Made by a program: the position numbers and the translations under genes. The notes under the pieces are model-generated. The model was given only the letters and a program-made list of their open reading frames with translations. It was not told the origin of the DNA and made no database searches. 64,000 bases of DNA, from NCBI RefSeq assembly GCF_003545715.1, contig NZ_QVNU01000007.1, positions 124,001 to 188,000 of the forward strand. Reading direction: 5' to 3'. The stretch is from Taibaiella koreensis (GTDB lineage: Bacteria > Bacteroidota > Bacteroidia > Chitinophagales > Chitinophagaceae). This document shows, piece after piece, positions 9,002 through 17,922 of this stretch (the stretch's first letter is position 1; each line of letters starts with the position of its first letter).

Positions 9002-9529
9002 ATGGACCAATCCTCAAAATCGAAAACAGGTCTGGTTTTCGGCCTGTTGACCGGCATTGTTTACATGCTGATCATTGCCGCAAGGTATCTTTTCTTTGGT
9101 CATACAACTACGGAGTTTACCATGAGCTCTGTAATAGGATACCTGATCATTGTGGTCTTGTTTGGCGCAGCAGGTATGTATCGCAGGAAGCAGTTGGGCG
9201 GTGTTGCCGAGCTGAGAGATATCTTCGGGACGTTATTTATTGTCATTCTGATCACCGAGCTTTGTTTTACGGTATTTAACTATATCTATCTGTGGTATAT
9301 CGATCCGGGTTTCCTGGACCGGTTTGCGCAGTCTACCCTGAATCAGATGCGAGGCGCCCATGTTCCGGAAGCTAAGCTGAAGGAATTTGAATTGACCATG
9401 GCTGCGCAAAAAGACACCAATTTTGGCGCTATATTGTTCGGCTTTGCGCGGTCGGTTGTTTTCGACAGCCTTGTTGGACTTATCATTGCTTATGCGTTAA
9501 AAAGGAAAGACGGTACGCGTGCCGTTTGA
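9002..9529 (+). CDS. DUF4199 family membrane protein
   Basis: A 175-residue integral membrane protein with four predicted hydrophobic segments (about residues 10-30, 40-58, 72-98 and 145-165) and a polar loop between the third and fourth (FLDRFAQSTLNQMRGAHV). The pattern matches the DUF4199 family, which is largely confined to Bacteroidota and has no known function. The gene starts 2 bases after the dihydroorotase-like stop, and its own stop lies 17 bases before the glycosyltransferase ATG. The trio is therefore very probably one transcript. Confidence 0.85.
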   Translation: MDQSSKSKTGLVFGLLTGIVYMLIIAARYLFFGHTTTEFTMSSVIGYLIIVVLFGAAGMYRRKQLGGVAELRDIFGTLFIVILITELCFTVFNYIYLWYIDPGFLDRFAQSTLNQMRGAHVPEAKLKEFELTMAAQKDTNFGAILFGFARSVVFDSLVGLIIAYALKRKDGTRAV

Positions 9530-9546
9530 TTATAAAAAAAGTCCTG

Positions 9547-10581
9547 ATGGACGAAAAGAGAATTGCCTTGAATCCTGAACATATGCCTGTAACCGATGCG
9601 CTGACGGCGCCCGCTGCCGGGAGCCACCGCCCCGACACGCCTTGCCTGTCGGTGGTTATTCCATTATTGAACGAAGAGGAGTCTTTGCCCGAGCTTACGG
9701 AATGGATCGTGAGGGTGACCCGGGAGCATCAGCTAAGCTATGAGGTCATCTTCGTCGACGATGGCAGTACCGACGGCAGCTGGAACGTGATTAGAGCGCT
9801 GGCCAGTACCAATCCCAATATTAAGGGCATTAAATTTCAACGTAACTATGGCAAGAGCGCTGCCTTAAATGAAGCTTTCAAAGCAGCAAAAGGAAGTGTA
9901 GTGATTACAATGGATGCGGATCTGCAGGATAGCCCTGACGAGATACCGGAGCTGTATCGTATGATTATCGAAGATGGATATGATCTGGTGAGCGGCTGGA
10001 AAAAGAAACGCTACGACAATACTTTTACTAAGAACTTGCCCTCTAAGCTTTACAACTCAGTGACCCGCCGCATGAGCGGCATTAAGCTGCACGATATGAA
10101 CTGCGGCCTGAAGGCCTATCGGAAAAACGTGATCAAGAGTATAGAAGTGTATAGCGAGATGCACCGGTATATTCCTGTGCTGGCCAAGTGGGCCGGTTAC
10201 CGGAAGATTGGTGAAAAGGTAGTAGAGCATCGCGCCCGCAAATTTGGCGTATCTAAATTTGGGATGATACGGTTCGTAAATGGCCCACTGGATTTGGCCA
10301 GCATCATGTTTGTAGGCCGTTATGGGAAGAAGCCCATGCAGTTTTTTGGTCTCATGGGCTTGCTGCTTTTTTTCATTGGCTTTACATCAGCTGGATACAT
10401 GATCATTGCACGGCTGATCTTTGATAATTATTGGCTTACCAGTAGACCCCCTTTTTTCATCGCGTTGATCAGTATCGTGCTGGGAACGATGTTCTTTCTT
10501 GTTGGATTCCTTGGAGAGCTTATTGTAAGAAATGCCCCGGAACGCAACCACTACCTCATTGAAGAAAAGCTGAAGGTATAA
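9547..10581 (+). CDS. GT2 family glycosyltransferase (DPM/GtrB-like) with two C-terminal membrane helices
   Basis: A 344-residue family 2 glycosyltransferase. The nucleotide-binding fold is seen in LSVVIPLLNEEESLPEL and VIFVDDGSTDGSW, followed by FQRNYGKSAALNEAF and the DxD region TMDADLQDSPDEI. The segment HDMNCGLKAYRKNV and the C-terminal hydrophobic pair (about residues 255-280 and 290-318) match polyprenyl-phosphate sugar transferases such as GtrB/ArnC. These load a sugar from a nucleotide donor onto a lipid carrier at the inner membrane. I chose the ATG at 9547; a TTG at 9526 overlapping the previous stop and an ATG at 9583 are alternatives. Acceptor and sugar are unknown. Confidence 0.88.
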   Translation: MDEKRIALNPEHMPVTDALTAPAAGSHRPDTPCLSVVIPLLNEEESLPELTEWIVRVTREHQLSYEVIFVDDGSTDGSWNVIRALASTNPNIKGIKFQRNYGKSAALNEAFKAAKGSVVITMDADLQDSPDEIPELYRMIIEDGYDLVSGWKKKRYDNTFTKNLPSKLYNSVTRRMSGIKLHDMNCGLKAYRKNVIKSIEVYSEMHRYIPVLAKWAGYRKIGEKVVEHRARKFGVSKFGMIRFVNGPLDLASIMFVGRYGKKPMQFFGLMGLLLFFIGFTSAGYMIIARLIFDNYWLTSRPPFFIALISIVLGTMFFLVGFLGELIVRNAPERNHYLIEEKLKV

Positions 10582-10650
10582 GCGAACAGAAGGCGGCAAA
10601 ATAGCTGTCTTCTGCTTTCTATGAATTACCTTCGTATGGAATTTAGCCAC

Positions 10651-12135
10651 ATGCTCAGACAGACCCAGCAACAAAAACTAGCGCAGAAACTTTCTCCTCA
10701 GCAGATCCAATTGATGAAGCTATTACAGGTTCCTACGGCTAACCTGGAAGAGCGTATCAAGGATGAGCTGGAGAGTAATCCTGCACTGGATGTGGGCTCC
10801 GACAATGAGCATGATCCCTACGGACTTAACGAGCAGGAAAATGGCCAGGAGACAAAAGGTGATGATGAGCATGACTCCGAAAGCAGCGAAGAATTTGAAA
10901 GCATTGATGTAAGCGATTATCTCCGCGATGAAAATGATGTGCAGGGCGACTATCACCTTAACGAGGGGCATGAAGACGACGACGAGCCCAAGTCTATGCC
11001 GATAAGAGTTGAAACAACGTTTACCGATTATCTCAATAACCAACTGGGCATGCTGGAGCTCGACGAGCGCCGGCAGGAGATCGCCGAACAGATCATAGGC
11101 AGCATCGACGACGACGGCTATTTGCGGCGTGATGCGATGTCTATTGCCGACGATCTTGCTTTCAACCGGAATATTGCCACCGATGAAGACGAGGTAAGCG
11201 GCCTTGTTAAGCTGATCCAGGATTTCGATCCGCCGGGTATTGCTGCCCAGGATCTTAGAGAATGTCTTCTGTTGCAGCTTCAACGATTGAAGGAACAGAC
11301 CGCTGCCGTAAAAACGGCTACGGTAGTGCTTTCCGATTTCTTTGATGAATTTACGCGTAAGCATTATGAGAAGATCAAACAACGGCTTAAGATCAACGAG
11401 GAACAATTCAGAGATGCTATCAGTGTTGTCCTGAAGCTGACACCCAAGCCCGGAAGCGCTTTCTCGTCTTCTGATAAAGTGGGCGGCTATATCATTCCCG
11501 ATTTTTTTGTCTTCAATAATAATGGAACGCTTGAGCTCACGCTGAATGCCCGGAATGCGCCAGAGCTGCGCATTTCAGAGGGTTACCGGGAAATGCTGAA
11601 GACCTACGACGCCGGGCAAAAAAAGAACAAAAGTCAAAGAGAGGCCTTGGTCTTCATCAAGCAAAAGATCGATGCGGCAAAATGGTTCATCGATGCCATC
11701 AAGCAAAGACAACACACCCTGCTGGTAACCATGAATGCGATCATGGAATATCAAAAGGAATTCTTCCTTTCGGGCGACGAAGGATCGTTACGGCCCATGA
11801 TTCTTAAAGATATCGCCGATCAGATCAATATGGACATCTCGACGGTATCGCGTGTGGCGAACAGTAAATATGTCCAGACGGAATATGGGACTTTCGTGCT
11901 GAAGTTCTTTTTCTCTGAAGCGATCGTGAATGATAGCGGCGAAGAGGTATCGACCCGCGAGGTAAAACGCATACTGTCTGAACTGATCGAAGAAGAGGAC
12001 AAGCAGAAACCTATTTCAGATGAACGCCTGATGGAGCTGCTGGCCGAAAAAGGCTACAACGTGGCCCGTCGTACGGTAGCCAAATACAGGGAGCAACTGG
12101 ATATTCCTGTAGCCCGGCTGCGCAAACAAGCCTAG
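10651..12135 (+). CDS. rpoN: RNA polymerase sigma-54 factor
   Basis: A 494-residue sigma-54. It has the Q- and L-rich activator-interacting region I (QQQKLAQKLSPQQIQLMKLL), an acidic region II (residues about 55-120), the core-binding domain, a helix-turn-helix (DISTVSRVANSKY), and the diagnostic RpoN box ARRTVAKYRE near the C-terminus. It directs transcription from -24/-12 promoters with enhancer-binding ATPases; none is encoded in this window. I start at 10651 (MLRQTQQQ) because family members begin there and a TACCTTCG box at 10626-10633 lies just upstream. ATGs at 10621 and 10636 would overlap or abut that box. Confidence 0.95.
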   Translation: MLRQTQQQKLAQKLSPQQIQLMKLLQVPTANLEERIKDELESNPALDVGSDNEHDPYGLNEQENGQETKGDDEHDSESSEEFESIDVSDYLRDENDVQGDYHLNEGHEDDDEPKSMPIRVETTFTDYLNNQLGMLELDERRQEIAEQIIGSIDDDGYLRRDAMSIADDLAFNRNIATDEDEVSGLVKLIQDFDPPGIAAQDLRECLLLQLQRLKEQTAAVKTATVVLSDFFDEFTRKHYEKIKQRLKINEEQFRDAISVVLKLTPKPGSAFSSSDKVGGYIIPDFFVFNNNGTLELTLNARNAPELRISEGYREMLKTYDAGQKKNKSQREALVFIKQKIDAAKWFIDAIKQRQHTLLVTMNAIMEYQKEFFLSGDEGSLRPMILKDIADQINMDISTVSRVANSKYVQTEYGTFVLKFFFSEAIVNDSGEEVSTREVKRILSELIEEEDKQKPISDERLMELLAEKGYNVARRTVAKYREQLDIPVARLRKQA

Positions 12136-12210
12136 CGGCAAAGTGGAAAGCTACTTCTTTCGCATAACCTGTCTTCCTTTATGATGTCGGTGTAACCTTA
12201 TTTAAGTAGG

Positions 12211-13197
12211 CTATAGTTGTTGTATGATCCTGTCGACAGCCGAATAAGGGCTTAGCCTGCCGTTGCGTATCTCCTGTTCCAGCAGCTGCACTTCCTCTTT
12301 AAGTCCTGGCTTTGAATACAATATTTGTTGCAGCTGCTCGCCCAGCAGCCGCCGGAAGGCAAACCGGTTCTGCTCACTTCGATTCTGTTCCAGGTAACCG
12401 TTGGCCTGCTGATGCGCCATATATCGTTCGATCATCGCCTGTACCTCCGCGATGCCGGTTTGGTCATATGCCGAACATACTTTTACTTCCGGTATCCAGC
12501 CGGAAGGGTGGGGTGGAAGAAAATGCAGGGCTCGGGCATACTCGCTGCGCGCTGCTTTGGCTTTTTCTTTATTCTCTCCATCGGCTTTGGTGATTACCAG
12601 GCCATCGGCCATCTCCATAATGCCTCTTTTGATCCCTTGCAGCTCGTCGCCGGCGCCAGCCAGCATCAGCAGCAGGAAGAAGTCGGTGATATGGCTTACT
12701 TCAGTCTCACTTTGTCCTACACCTACCGTTTCAATAATGATGGTATCAAAGCCGGCTGCTTCACATAGCAGGGTCGCCTCCCGGGTTTTGTAAGTAAGGC
12801 CGCCGAGACTGCCGCTGGCTGCCGAAGGTCGTATAAAAGCATGCGGATGCACCGAAAGCTGCCCCATGCGCGTCTTGTCGCCCAGGATGCTGCCCTTGCT
12901 GATACTGCTGGAAGGGTCGATGGCCAGCACGGCTACCTTTTTCCCGCTTTCGATCAGCTGCATGCCAAACGCTTCGATAAAGGTGCTTTTTCCTACTCCG
13001 GGCACACCGGTAATGCCTATCCGTACCGATTTGCCGGTATCGGGCAAAATGGCATCGATCAATCGTGCTGCTTGTCGCTGGTGATCGGGCCGGCGCGACT
13101 CAATGAGGGTAATGGCACGGCTGAGCAGAGCGATATTGCCCTGCTGCAGGCCTTCCCGGTATTGTTCTATGCTGATAGTAGAAGCCAAATGGAGCAA
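12211..13197 (-). CDS. meaB: Methylmalonyl-CoA mutase-associated GTPase MeaB (ArgK family)
   Basis: A 328-residue G3E-family GTPase that protects and reactivates methylmalonyl-CoA mutase and gates cobalamin loading. The P-loop GVPGVGKSTFIEAFG (about residue 64), the DPSSSISKGSILGDKTRM switch segment, the ETVGVGQSETEV segment and the specificity motif TKAD are all present. Its client mutase is encoded 2-6 kb upstream on the same strand, with a thioesterase, a hypothetical protein and a RAYT between. The thioesterase gene ends 32 bases upstream, so the two may be cotranscribed. It converges with rpoN. Confidence 0.95.
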   Translation of the reverse strand: MLHLASTISIEQYREGLQQGNIALLSRAITLIESRRPDHQRQAARLIDAILPDTGKSVRIGITGVPGVGKSTFIEAFGMQLIESGKKVAVLAIDPSSSISKGSILGDKTRMGQLSVHPHAFIRPSAASGSLGGLTYKTREATLLCEAAGFDTIIIETVGVGQSETEVSHITDFFLLLMLAGAGDELQGIKRGIMEMADGLVITKADGENKEKAKAARSEYARALHFLPPHPSGWIPEVKVCSAYDQTGIAEVQAMIERYMAHQQANGYLEQNRSEQNRFAFRRLLGEQLQQILYSKPGLKEEVQLLEQEIRNGRLSPYSAVDRIIQQL

Positions 13198-13229
13198 TTG
13201 AAAAAGTAAAGGCCAATGATGGGCGTATA

Positions 13230-13622
13230 TCAGTCTTCCCTTAGCCGTTCGTCGGTATAAGTAATCTCGGTCCTGCCGTGTGGTGTGGGTGCACCGTCTT
13301 CATCCACGCTTACAAAAACCATTTTATCAATAGTAAGGATCATCTTTTGCGTGATCTTGTTCCGTACCTGGCAGGTCAGCGTAAGCGAGGTGCGGCCAAA
13401 CTGTATTGCCTTAATGCCCAGCTCTACGATATCGCCTTGCCGGGCAGAGCTGATAAAGTTGATCTCCGACATGAATTTGGTCACGCAACGGTTGGTGCCC
13501 AATTGTACGATGGTGTATATAGCCGCTTCCTCGTCGAGCCAGCGCAACAGGCTGCCACCGAACAAAGTATTATTCGCGTTCAGGTCTTCGGGCTTGATCA
13601 GCTTACGGGTATAGAAGTTCAT
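13230..13622 (-). CDS. Acyl-CoA thioesterase (YciA-like hotdog fold)
   Basis: A 130-residue single hotdog domain. The segment DLNANNTLFGGSLLRWLDEE carries the Asn/Asp and central helix typical of acyl-CoA thioesterases. It is followed by the strand FMSEINFISSARQGDIVELG and then KMVFVSVDEDG. These enzymes hydrolyse acyl-CoA to free acid and CoA. Position directly upstream of meaB and near the mutase suggests a role around propionyl- or methylmalonyl-CoA, but substrate range cannot be read from sequence. Length is normal for the family. Confidence 0.88.
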   Translation of the reverse strand: MNFYTRKLIKPEDLNANNTLFGGSLLRWLDEEAAIYTIVQLGTNRCVTKFMSEINFISSARQGDIVELGIKAIQFGRTSLTLTCQVRNKITQKMILTIDKMVFVSVDEDGAPTPHGRTEITYTDERLRED

Positions 13623-13662
13623 AGCTATCTGTTTTAAGCTAAATTGGTACTTTTTTGTCAGC

Positions 13663-14367
13663 TCAATTCTGTTTGCTGTATATCGTGTCTTTATAAAATA
13701 TTCTTGGTTCTTCTGAAACGTATGTTACTTCGTCATTTACCGGTATCAGCCGGTCAGGCCTGATGAGTAAGACCTCAAGTCCCCTTTGTGCAATGTCTTT
13801 ATTTATATAGTCAAAGATCAAAGGTGGGATATGGAGGTGATAGGTAAGCTCAATGCCTGTTTTAAAATCAGATTGCAGGTCCGCTTCAATTCCCATAAGC
13901 TTTAAGCTCGTTATACTGATCTTTTGCACTTCAAGATTAGTTGCTGTCAAAGCGTTAAGCGTGCTGTCGTAGCTAAAACCGTAGCGCCTCCCCTTATCTC
14001 TGAAAAAATGCGCCTTAAAGCGCCGGCTTATATTTTGACCGTTCTGGTCTATAAATCTAAGTACAATCTGGTTACTACCAATTTTACGTAGAGAATCTAT
14101 TGTTACTATACGCAACGAAGTGTCAATAAGGCCATGTTCCAGAAGAAGCGAGTCGGCCCTTATTTTATAACGTCCGTAATGTGTATGCCCCGGGCCCTCG
14201 CAGCCTTGATTGCTGCTGAACAAGCTATCGTTCATAAAGTGTAGTACCGTGGAGCACAGGCCTCCCATCTGGCAATAGGTGTAGAACGTGCCGGATAGCT
14301 TTCGCTGTCCGGATGTTTTGTTATAGCCGGCTATCCATAACAGCGTAAGAAGCAGAAAATATTTCAC
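13663..14367 (-). CDS. Secreted hypothetical protein
   Basis: A 234-residue protein with a short N-terminal signal peptide (MKYFLLLTLLWIAGYNKTSG). The mature part contains four cysteines clustered near the N-terminus (YCQMGGLCS and NQGCEGPGHTHYGRY). The remainder is mainly beta in character and is lower in GC than its neighbours. I recognise no domain. It ends 40 bases before the thioesterase start on the same strand and begins just after the RAYT stop, so it may be the first gene of a unit leading to meaB. Confidence 0.7.
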   Translation of the reverse strand: MKYFLLLTLLWIAGYNKTSGQRKLSGTFYTYCQMGGLCSTVLHFMNDSLFSSNQGCEGPGHTHYGRYKIRADSLLLEHGLIDTSLRIVTIDSLRKIGSNQIVLRFIDQNGQNISRRFKAHFFRDKGRRYGFSYDSTLNALTATNLEVQKISITSLKLMGIEADLQSDFKTGIELTYHLHIPPLIFDYINKDIAQRGLEVLLIRPDRLIPVNDEVTYVSEEPRIFYKDTIYSKQN

Positions 14368-14386
14368 AGCTTAGCAGGATTAGTCA

Positions 14387-14848
14387 TTAAACAAGGTCCT
14401 TGAAAATATACCGTTCATCATATTCGATCCCGAATTTCTCGAGTAAGCTCTTGTATTCGTCTTTGAAACTCACTTTCTGGTGATGTTCCTTTTGCTGGTC
14501 TATATAATCAATAACATTAACGATGTGCGATTGGGAATAGCTAAATGCACCGTAACCTTCCTGCCAGTTGAAGCCTGTTGCTGTAAATTGATTCGCATTG
14601 ATCCATTCGGAAGAGTCGCTCTTGACAATGCGCATCAGATCGGAAATCGATTGGGATGGATTCAGACCTACAAACAAATGGAGATGGTCTGGCATATTAT
14701 TTATAGCGAGCATTTTGTGTTTATGATTTTGTACAATACCAGTGATATAGCGGCGTAATTGTTCTTCCCATACGTTGTGGATCATCGCTCTCCTGTATTT
14801 CACCGCAAAAACAAATTGGACGTACAACTGGGTATAGGTATTGGACAT
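14387..14848 (-). CDS. REP-associated tyrosine transposase (RAYT, TnpA_REP / Y1_Tnp domain)
   Basis: A 153-residue single-domain HUH transposase. The metal-binding HUH motif is seen as MPDHLHLFVG (His 55 and His 57), and the C-terminal helix NVIDYIDQQKEHH carries the probable nucleophile Tyr115. The ATG at 14848 (MSNTYTQLYVQFVFAVKYR) matches family N-termini; the frame extends 10 codons upstream without homology. The family nicks and joins single-stranded DNA at REP hairpins. Here the REP array starts 33 bases upstream of the start codon, as expected of a RAYT with its own substrates. The gene is intact. No second IS end or accessory TnpB is present. Confidence 0.92.
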   Translation of the reverse strand: MSNTYTQLYVQFVFAVKYRRAMIHNVWEEQLRRYITGIVQNHKHKMLAINNMPDHLHLFVGLNPSQSISDLMRIVKSDSSEWINANQFTATGFNWQEGYGAFSYSQSHIVNVIDYIDQQKEHHQKVSFKDEYKSLLEKFGIEYDERYIFKDLV

Positions 14849-14880
14849 TATCCTGATAATTTTGGATGATATAAACATTT

Positions 14881-15094
14881 TTGCTCCTACGGAGCAAGAC
14901 CATAGCTGCTTTGTTTATTCTACAGACATTTTGCTCCTACGGAGCAAGACCATAGCTGCTTTGTTTATTCTACAGACATTTTGCTCCTACGGAGCAAGAC
15001 CATGGTTGCTTTGTTTGTTCTACATACATTTTGCTCCTACGGAGCGAGATCATTGCTATTGTTTTTCTACAGCCGTTTTGCTCCTACGGAGCAA
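14881..15094 (+). repeat. REP array: five tandem copies of a ~50-bp unit carrying TTGCTCCTACGGAGCAA
   Basis: Palindromes sit at 14881-14897, 14931-14947, 14981-14997, 15031-15047 (one mismatch, GGAGCGA) and 15078-15094. Spacing is 50, 50, 50 and 47 bases. Units 1 and 2 are identical over 50 bases; units 3-5 diverge progressively to the right. Each palindrome can form a GCTCC/GGAGC hairpin with a TAC-type tip. The array lies directly 5' of the RAYT gene and is best read as its substrate. A 95-codon frame crossing it (14841-15128) is a by-product of the repeat. Confidence 0.92.
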
Positions 15095-15118
15095 GATTGT
15101 TGTCATTGTTGTTGTTCC

Positions 15119-15182
15119 GGCCCCGTAGGGGCCTAAACGTCTGTAGATATATTTGAATGCATTCAACATGGCCCCGTAGGGG
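15119..15182 (-). repeat. Two oppositely oriented REP-like palindromes (GGCCCCGTAGGGGCC type)
   Basis: One copy, GGCCCCGTAGGGGCC, is at 15119-15133. A second, GGCCCCGTAGGGG followed by T, is at 15170-15182. On the minus strand both read CCCCTACGGGG, which shares the CCTACGG core of the neighbouring array. They are therefore REPs in inverted orientation, like a BIME. They lie 17-80 bases beyond the end of the mutase operon and could also act as its transcription end. Confidence 0.8.
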
Positions 15183-15199
15183 TCAAATGGCTGTACCCA

Positions 15200-17353
15200 T
15201 TAACCTTTTATCGTCTCGATCAATTTCTTCAACACCTCGATGGCGCTCCTGGCTATGATCGTCCCAGGGCCAAAAACAAAGGACACGCCGGCTTTAAACA
15301 GGAAGTCATAATCCTGCTGCGGGATAACGCCGCCTGCTACGACCATAATATCATCGCGGCCATATTTTTTCAGCTCCCCGATCACCTGTGGCACCAATGT
15401 CTTGTGTCCGGCAGCCAGGCTTGACACACCCAGGATATGGACATCATTTTCCACGGCCTGTTTTGCCGCTTCCGCCGGTGTCTGGAACAAAGGCCCGATG
15501 TCTACGTCAAAACCAAGGTCGGCGAAGCTGGTGGCGATCACCTTAGCGCCGCGATCGTGCCCATCCTGGCCCATTTTCGCGATCATGATCCTCGGCCGGC
15601 GGCCTTCGAGCTCAGCAAAAGCATCAGCCAGCTTACGGGCTTCTTCAAAATGTTTGTCCATAGCAATCTCTTTGGAATATACCCCGGCGATGGACCGTAT
15701 GCGGGCCTGGTAGCGGCCGAATACTTTTTCCAGCGCAAAAGAAATCTCTCCCAGGGTTGCCCTCAGCCTGGCCGCATCGATGGCTAGCGCCAGCAGATTT
15801 CCTTCCCCGCTCGTTGCAGCGGCGGTAAGCGCTTCGAGCGCCTGTTGTACGGCGCCGTTGTCCCGGCTTTCTTTCAACTGACGCAAACGGGCCAGCTGCT
15901 GTTCCCTTACCCTGGCATTATCGACATCCAATATCTCGATATTGCTGGGCTCATCGGTAAGATAATTGTTTACACCTACGATCACATCCTTACCGCTGTC
16001 GATCCTTGCCTGCTTCCGGGCCGCTGCTTCCTCGATGCGCATTTTGGGTACGCCCGTTTCGATCGCTTTTGCCATGCCGCCCAGGCGCTCCACTTCTTCG
16101 ATCAAGGTCCATGCTTTCTCTGCAATGTCTTTGGTCAGGGATTCTACATAATAGGAGCCGCCCCAGGGATCGACGGTACGGCAGATATCTGTTTCTTGTT
16201 GCAAAATGATCTGTGTATTGCGGGCTATGCGTGCGCTGAAGTCCGTAGGCAGGGCAATTGCTTCGTCCAGGGCATTGGTGTGAAGGCTCTGCGTATGTCC
16301 CATAGCGGCAGCCAGGGCTTCTATTGCGGTGCGGGTCACGTTGTTGAAAGGATCTTGTTCTGTAAGGCTCCAGCCGCTGGTTTGGCAGTGTGTGCGTAGG
16401 GCCATGCTCTTCTCCTTTTGCGGGTTGAACTGCTTGACCAGCTTGGCCCAGAGCATGCGTGCCGCCCGCATTTTGGCAATCTCCATAAAGTGGTTCATGC
16501 CTATAGCCCAGAAGAACGACAGCCGGGGTGCAAAGTCGTCGATAAGCAGGCCGGCTTTGATCCCTGTTCTGATATATTCGAGGCCATCGGCCAAGGTATA
16601 AGCCAGCTCGATATCGGCCGTGGCGCCGGCCTCCTGCATATGGTAGCCGCTGATCGATATGGAATTAAACTTGGGCATATGCTTCGAGGTAAACTCGAAA
16701 ATGTCGGCGATGATCTTCATCGAAGCTTCCGGTGGATAAACATAGGTATTGCGTACCATGAATTCCTTAAGAATATCGTTCTGTATGGTGCCGCTAAGCT
16801 TGTCCATGCTCACGCCCTGCTCTTCTGCTGCCACTATATAGAAGGCCAGCACCGGCAGCACTGCACCGTTCATGGTCATCGATACGCTCATTTCATCGAG
16901 AGGGATCTGGTCGAAGAGTATCTTCATGTCCAGGATCGAATCAATAGCGACACCGGCCTTGCCCACATCGCCTACCACCCGTTCGTGATCGCTGTCGTAG
17001 CCGCGGTGCGTAGCCAGGTCAAAGGCTACCGACAAGCCTTTCTGGCCGGCTGCCAGGTTGCGCCTGTAAAAGGCATTGCTTTCCTCGGCTGTGCTGAACC
17101 CAGCATACTGCCTTATGGTCCAGGGATTCTTAACATACATACTGCTATAGGGGCCACGCAGGAAGGGTGCAATGCCCGCAGCGAACCCCAGGTGTGCGGC
17201 GTCTTCAATGTCTTTGGCGTTATAGCGGGGCTTAACGGCAATGCCTTCGGCGGTATGCCAAACCTCCGGTTCCGCTTGCAAGCCCTGGTCCGGACTCTTG
17301 TCATTGACGGGAGCGCCATTTGTATAGGCTATCCCGGAAAAATCTTTACGCAT
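15200..17353 (-). CDS. mutB: Methylmalonyl-CoA mutase large (catalytic, B12-binding) subunit
   Basis: A 717-residue adenosylcobalamin enzyme that interconverts (R)-methylmalonyl-CoA and succinyl-CoA. The TIM-barrel part shows [57 protein letters not shown] and [19 protein letters not shown]. The C-terminal B12 domain has the cobalt-ligating [11 protein letters not shown] motif and [14 protein letters not shown]. Length matches the family. The gene is the last of three on this strand (mutA, GNAT, mutB), starting 17 bases after the GNAT stop. With meaB it completes the propionate-to-succinyl-CoA branch, although no epimerase or propionyl-CoA carboxylase is in the window. Confidence 0.97.
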   Translation of the reverse strand: MRKDFSGIAYTNGAPVNDKSPDQGLQAEPEVWHTAEGIAVKPRYNAKDIEDAAHLGFAAGIAPFLRGPYSSMYVKNPWTIRQYAGFSTAEESNAFYRRNLAAGQKGLSVAFDLATHRGYDSDHERVVGDVGKAGVAIDSILDMKILFDQIPLDEMSVSMTMNGAVLPVLAFYIVAAEEQGVSMDKLSGTIQNDILKEFMVRNTYVYPPEASMKIIADIFEFTSKHMPKFNSISISGYHMQEAGATADIELAYTLADGLEYIRTGIKAGLLIDDFAPRLSFFWAIGMNHFMEIAKMRAARMLWAKLVKQFNPQKEKSMALRTHCQTSGWSLTEQDPFNNVTRTAIEALAAAMGHTQSLHTNALDEAIALPTDFSARIARNTQIILQQETDICRTVDPWGGSYYVESLTKDIAEKAWTLIEEVERLGGMAKAIETGVPKMRIEEAAARKQARIDSGKDVIVGVNNYLTDEPSNIEILDVDNARVREQQLARLRQLKESRDNGAVQQALEALTAAATSGEGNLLALAIDAARLRATLGEISFALEKVFGRYQARIRSIAGVYSKEIAMDKHFEEARKLADAFAELEGRRPRIMIAKMGQDGHDRGAKVIATSFADLGFDVDIGPLFQTPAEAAKQAVENDVHILGVSSLAAGHKTLVPQVIGELKKYGRDDIMVVAGGVIPQQDYDFLFKAGVSFVFGPGTIIARSAIEVLKKLIETIKG

Positions 17354-17370
17354 GTATCTTTCTTCAAAAA

Positions 17371-17907
17371 TTAAAGTACAAATTCTTCACGCAGCAAACC
17401 AAAGACCCGGGAGTCCTCGATCACGCCGTTTTTACGGTAATGTCCCCGCAAAAGCCCTTCCGGCTTAAATCCCAGGCTGGCCACCAGCTTTTGCGATGGC
17501 ACGTTATCTGGTGCGATAAAGGCTTCGATCCGGTTGAGGTCCATAACCTCAAAGCCATAACGGACTACCGGTAATATCGCTTCTTTCATATAACCTTTGT
17601 TCTTGTCCTCTTCCCTGCGTATACCGTAGCCGATCTCAGCCCGGGCATGCAGTATATACCAGGTATGAAAACCGCAGTCGCCAATGATCAGACCACTGGC
17701 TTTTTCAATCAGATGAAAGTAAACAAAATCAGTACGGAAGGTGGTCAGGCCGCCGTTATATTTGGCTTTATCTTCCAGGTATTGCACCTCCGTGTCGAAG
17801 CCCAGATAGGTCATGGCCTCGGCAGGAGAGCGATGCTCATATAGCTCGCGGTAATCGGCTATTGTCGATTTTCTCAGCAGGAGTCTTGCGGTTTCTATCG
17901 TTTCCAT
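17371..17907 (-). CDS. GNAT family N-acetyltransferase (RimJ/RimL-like)
   Basis: A 178-residue GNAT protein. It shows the family order: [20 protein letters not shown] at the N-terminus, [12 protein letters not shown], then [19 protein letters not shown] (the acetyl-CoA pyrophosphate loop is imperfect), and [20 protein letters not shown] in motif B. RimJ/RimL-type enzymes acetylate protein N-termini or small amines. It lies between the two mutase subunits with gaps of only 15 and 17 bases, so it must be cotranscribed with them. Whether it acts on the mutase is unknown. Confidence 0.87.
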   Translation of the reverse strand: METIETARLLLRKSTIADYRELYEHRSPAEAMTYLGFDTEVQYLEDKAKYNGGLTTFRTDFVYFHLIEKASGLIIGDCGFHTWYILHARAEIGYGIRREEDKNKGYMKEAILPVVRYGFEVMDLNRIEAFIAPDNVPSQKLVASLGFKPEGLLRGHYRKNGVIEDSRVFGLLREEFVL

Positions 17908-17922
17908 GTTTGCCTTGCCCGG

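Noticed and set aside
14841-15128. A 95-codon frame through the REP array, or a CRISPR array
   Set aside because: The frame merely translates the repeats. For CRISPR, the whole 50-bp unit repeats rather than alternating with unique spacers, and no cas genes are present.
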